Shown here: positions 6,609-7,882 of the stretch, piece by piece
How positions within the stretch are numbered: the first letter of the stretch is position 1
Layout of the letters: each line of letters starts with the position of its first letter
Assembly: GCA_022706175.1 (NCBI GenBank)
Contig: JAKJDB010000102.1
Span: 1 to 7,882 of the forward strand
DNA length: 7,882 bases
Direction of reading: 5' to 3'
Origin: Candidatus Zhuqueibacterota bacterium
GTDB lineage: Bacteria; KSB1; UBA2214
The notes under the pieces: generated by a model
The model's input: only the letters and a program-made list of their open reading frames with translations
The model's database searches: none
Told to the model about the DNA's origin: nothing
Position numbers and translations under genes: made by a program

Positions 6609-7457
6609 ATGAAAAACTATTTATCACTCCTTCTTGTCATCTTATTTTTCGCGGCAGGCTGCAGCACTAAAAATCCGTTGGAAGCGAATGCCGAAAAGCT
6701 GGTGGTCCGCGGCTATCTGTATGCCCATGAGCCGGTGCAAGATATTCAACTCACTTCTACCTTGCCCCTGGGCAGCGAGGCGACGGCTGCACCGCCGGTA
6801 AACGATGCCTCGGTCTCGCTATGGAAAAACGGCGTGCAATACCGGTTAACGCCGAGCGCAGGCGACAGCGGCTACTATCATTATTCGGGAAGTGATTTGA
6901 ACGTGGAATCGGGCGATTGCTTCAAACTGCAAGTGGACTATGAGGGAGAGGTTACCATAGCCGAAACCGTCGTTCCGAATCCCCCCGAATCGCTCAAGAT
7001 CTCCGCAAGCCATCTGCTGATCCCAGCAACTTTTTCGCCCGGTATTCCGGGGAATTTTGATCAGACAAAGGATGACTCGACTCGATCGCTGACCGTGACC
7101 TGGAAAGAAAATCTTTCTTCCCTCTTTTATGTTGTTTTAGAAAATATGGAAGCCAATCCCACGGCGATCAGCACCAACTTTCCCGGATTTGGCGACTGGG
7201 CCGGCTTTGGCCTGCGCGCGATGGTGATGCCGCCGTCATCGGCGAATGAATACCACATCGCGCGAAATTCGGTTTCTTACTATGGCCATTACGCCGTCTT
7301 GGTTTATCGAGTCAATCAAGAATATGCGGACTTGTACATGTCGCGAACGCAGGATTCGCGTGATTTGAACGAACCTTTAACCAATATTCAAAATGGACTG
7401 GGCGTGTTTAGCGCCTTTTGCAGTGCTCGAATTGAATTTGAGGTGGTCGAAGAATGA
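6609..7457 (+). CDS. DUF4249-like lipoprotein, partner of the TonB receptor
   Basis: Exported lipoprotein of 282 residues. The signal peptide ends in the lipobox A15-A-G-C18, so the mature protein begins at C18. The first domain (about 28-130) is predicted beta-rich: LVVRGYLYAHEPVQDIQLTS (31-50), a segment like VNDASVSLWKNG (64-75), and YHYSGSDLNVESGDCFKLQV (90-109). The second half ends with LNEPLTNIQNGLGVFSAF (253-270), which matches the conserved C-terminal region of DUF4249 proteins. Proteins of this family are encoded next to TonB receptors in Bacteroidota and have no assigned biochemical role; a surface-exposed receptor-associated binding function is the usual guess. The ATG is one base after the receptor stop. 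A GATGAGG ribosome site lies 10 bases upstream, inside the receptor's last codons. The stop overlaps the next start as ATGA, so the genes are translationally coupled. Confidence 0.82.
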   Translation: MKNYLSLLLVILFFAAGCSTKNPLEANAEKLVVRGYLYAHEPVQDIQLTSTLPLGSEATAAPPVNDASVSLWKNGVQYRLTPSAGDSGYYHYSGSDLNVESGDCFKLQVDYEGEVTIAETVVPNPPESLKISASHLLIPATFSPGIPGNFDQTKDDSTRSLTVTWKENLSSLFYVVLENMEANPTAISTNFPGFGDWAGFGLRAMVMPPSSANEYHIARNSVSYYGHYAVLVYRVNQEYADLYMSRTQDSRDLNEPLTNIQNGLGVFSAFCSARIEFEVVEE

Positions 7458-7882
7458 AAACATTACTTTACATGGTGGCGTTACTGTCTATTATTGGTCC
7501 AACGGCTGCCGCGGATAAAACGTTGATCAGTGATTGGCGCGCTAATGAAATTAAAATCGACGGCAACGCGGAAGAGTGGACTGGAGGGGCGCTTTATCTG
7601 GAAAAAGAAAAAATAGCGATCAGTGTGCAAAGCGATTCTCAGTTTCTCTATCTTTGCCTGCGGACGGACCGCTCCTGGTTCCGGCAGGCGATGATGGCCG
7701 GCTTTACCGTGTGGTTTGATTCGACCGCAAAAAACAAAAAGATACTCGGCATCCGTTTTCCCATCGGCAGGCAGGGGATGCCGATGGATCAGCCGCCCGA
7801 GAGCGCAGAACCCGACAATGGGCGGAGCGCTTTCCTATCCGCCGCGTTCGCCGAGCTTGAGATAATCGGTCCGGAAAAAGAT
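7454..7882 (+). CDS. Exported protein with CBM9/DOMON-like N-terminus (3' end beyond the window)
   Basis: The first 143 codons are present and the frame is still open at the window edge. A signal peptide (about 1-20, cleavage near TAAA-DK) is followed by TLISDWRANEIKIDGNAEEW (23-42). The 'KIDGNAEEW' entry and the later FLYLCLRTD and GFTVWFDS strands are typical of CBM9-like or DOMON-like beta-sandwich domains, often found at the start of extracytoplasmic proteins in the FCB group. From about residue 107 a stretch GMPMDQPPESAEPDNG looks like a loop. There is no lipobox, so the protein is periplasmic, secreted, or anchored further on. The start overlaps the stop of the lipoprotein gene by 4 bases, making it the sixth gene of the operon. 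The fold is suggested by short motifs only, and the remaining part may hold other domains. Function is unknown. Confidence 0.7.
   Translation, partial: MKTLLYMVALLSIIGPTAAADKTLISDWRANEIKIDGNAEEWTGGALYLEKEKIAISVQSDSQFLYLCLRTDRSWFRQAMMAGFTVWFDSTAKNKKILGIRFPIGRQGMPMDQPPESAEPDNGRSAFLSAAFAELEIIGPEKD

Overview
The window holds two divergently transcribed units separated by a gene-free stretch of about 570 bases. The pairing of a TonB-dependent receptor carrying an N-terminal carboxypeptidase-regulatory-like domain with a DUF4249-type lipoprotein points to a Gram-negative bacterium of the Bacteroidota/FCB assemblage (possibly a less-studied lineage such as Calditrichota or KSB1). This placement is inferred from gene content, not from a marker gene.

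Left unit (minus strand, 2113 down to 1). A TetR-family repressor with a CecR/YbiH-like N-terminal domain is followed 23 bases later by a NodT-type outer-membrane efflux lipoprotein, which runs off the left edge after 441 codons. A good sigma-70-type promoter (TTGACA, 17-base spacer, TAAATT) lies upstream. A perfect 9-bp inverted repeat overlaps its -10 box, which fits an autorepressed drug or xenobiotic efflux operon. The remaining pump genes would lie beyond the left edge.

Intergenic region (about 2114-2594). No convincing gene is seen. It contains one terminator-like hairpin in plus orientation and weak promoter candidates for the right unit.

Right unit (plus strand, 2595 to beyond 7882). 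Six tightly packed genes, with overlaps of 11, 17 and 4 bases and gaps of 15 and 1, read as one operon. In order they are an ECF sigma factor, a zinc-finger (HxxxCxxC) membrane anti-sigma factor, a membrane-anchored Spy/CpxP/CnrX-like periplasmic protein, a TonB-dependent receptor, a DUF4249-like lipoprotein, and the start of an exported protein whose N-terminus looks like a CBM9/DOMON-type beta-sandwich. The first three resemble, in composition, the CnrH-CnrY-CnrX metal-responsive sigma/anti-sigma/sensor set. Here they precede an outer-membrane uptake or sensing module instead of an efflux pump. The working model is an envelope signal relayed by the Spy-like protein and the anti-sigma factor to the sigma factor, which switches on its own operon including the receptor and its surface partners. 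The ligand is unknown.
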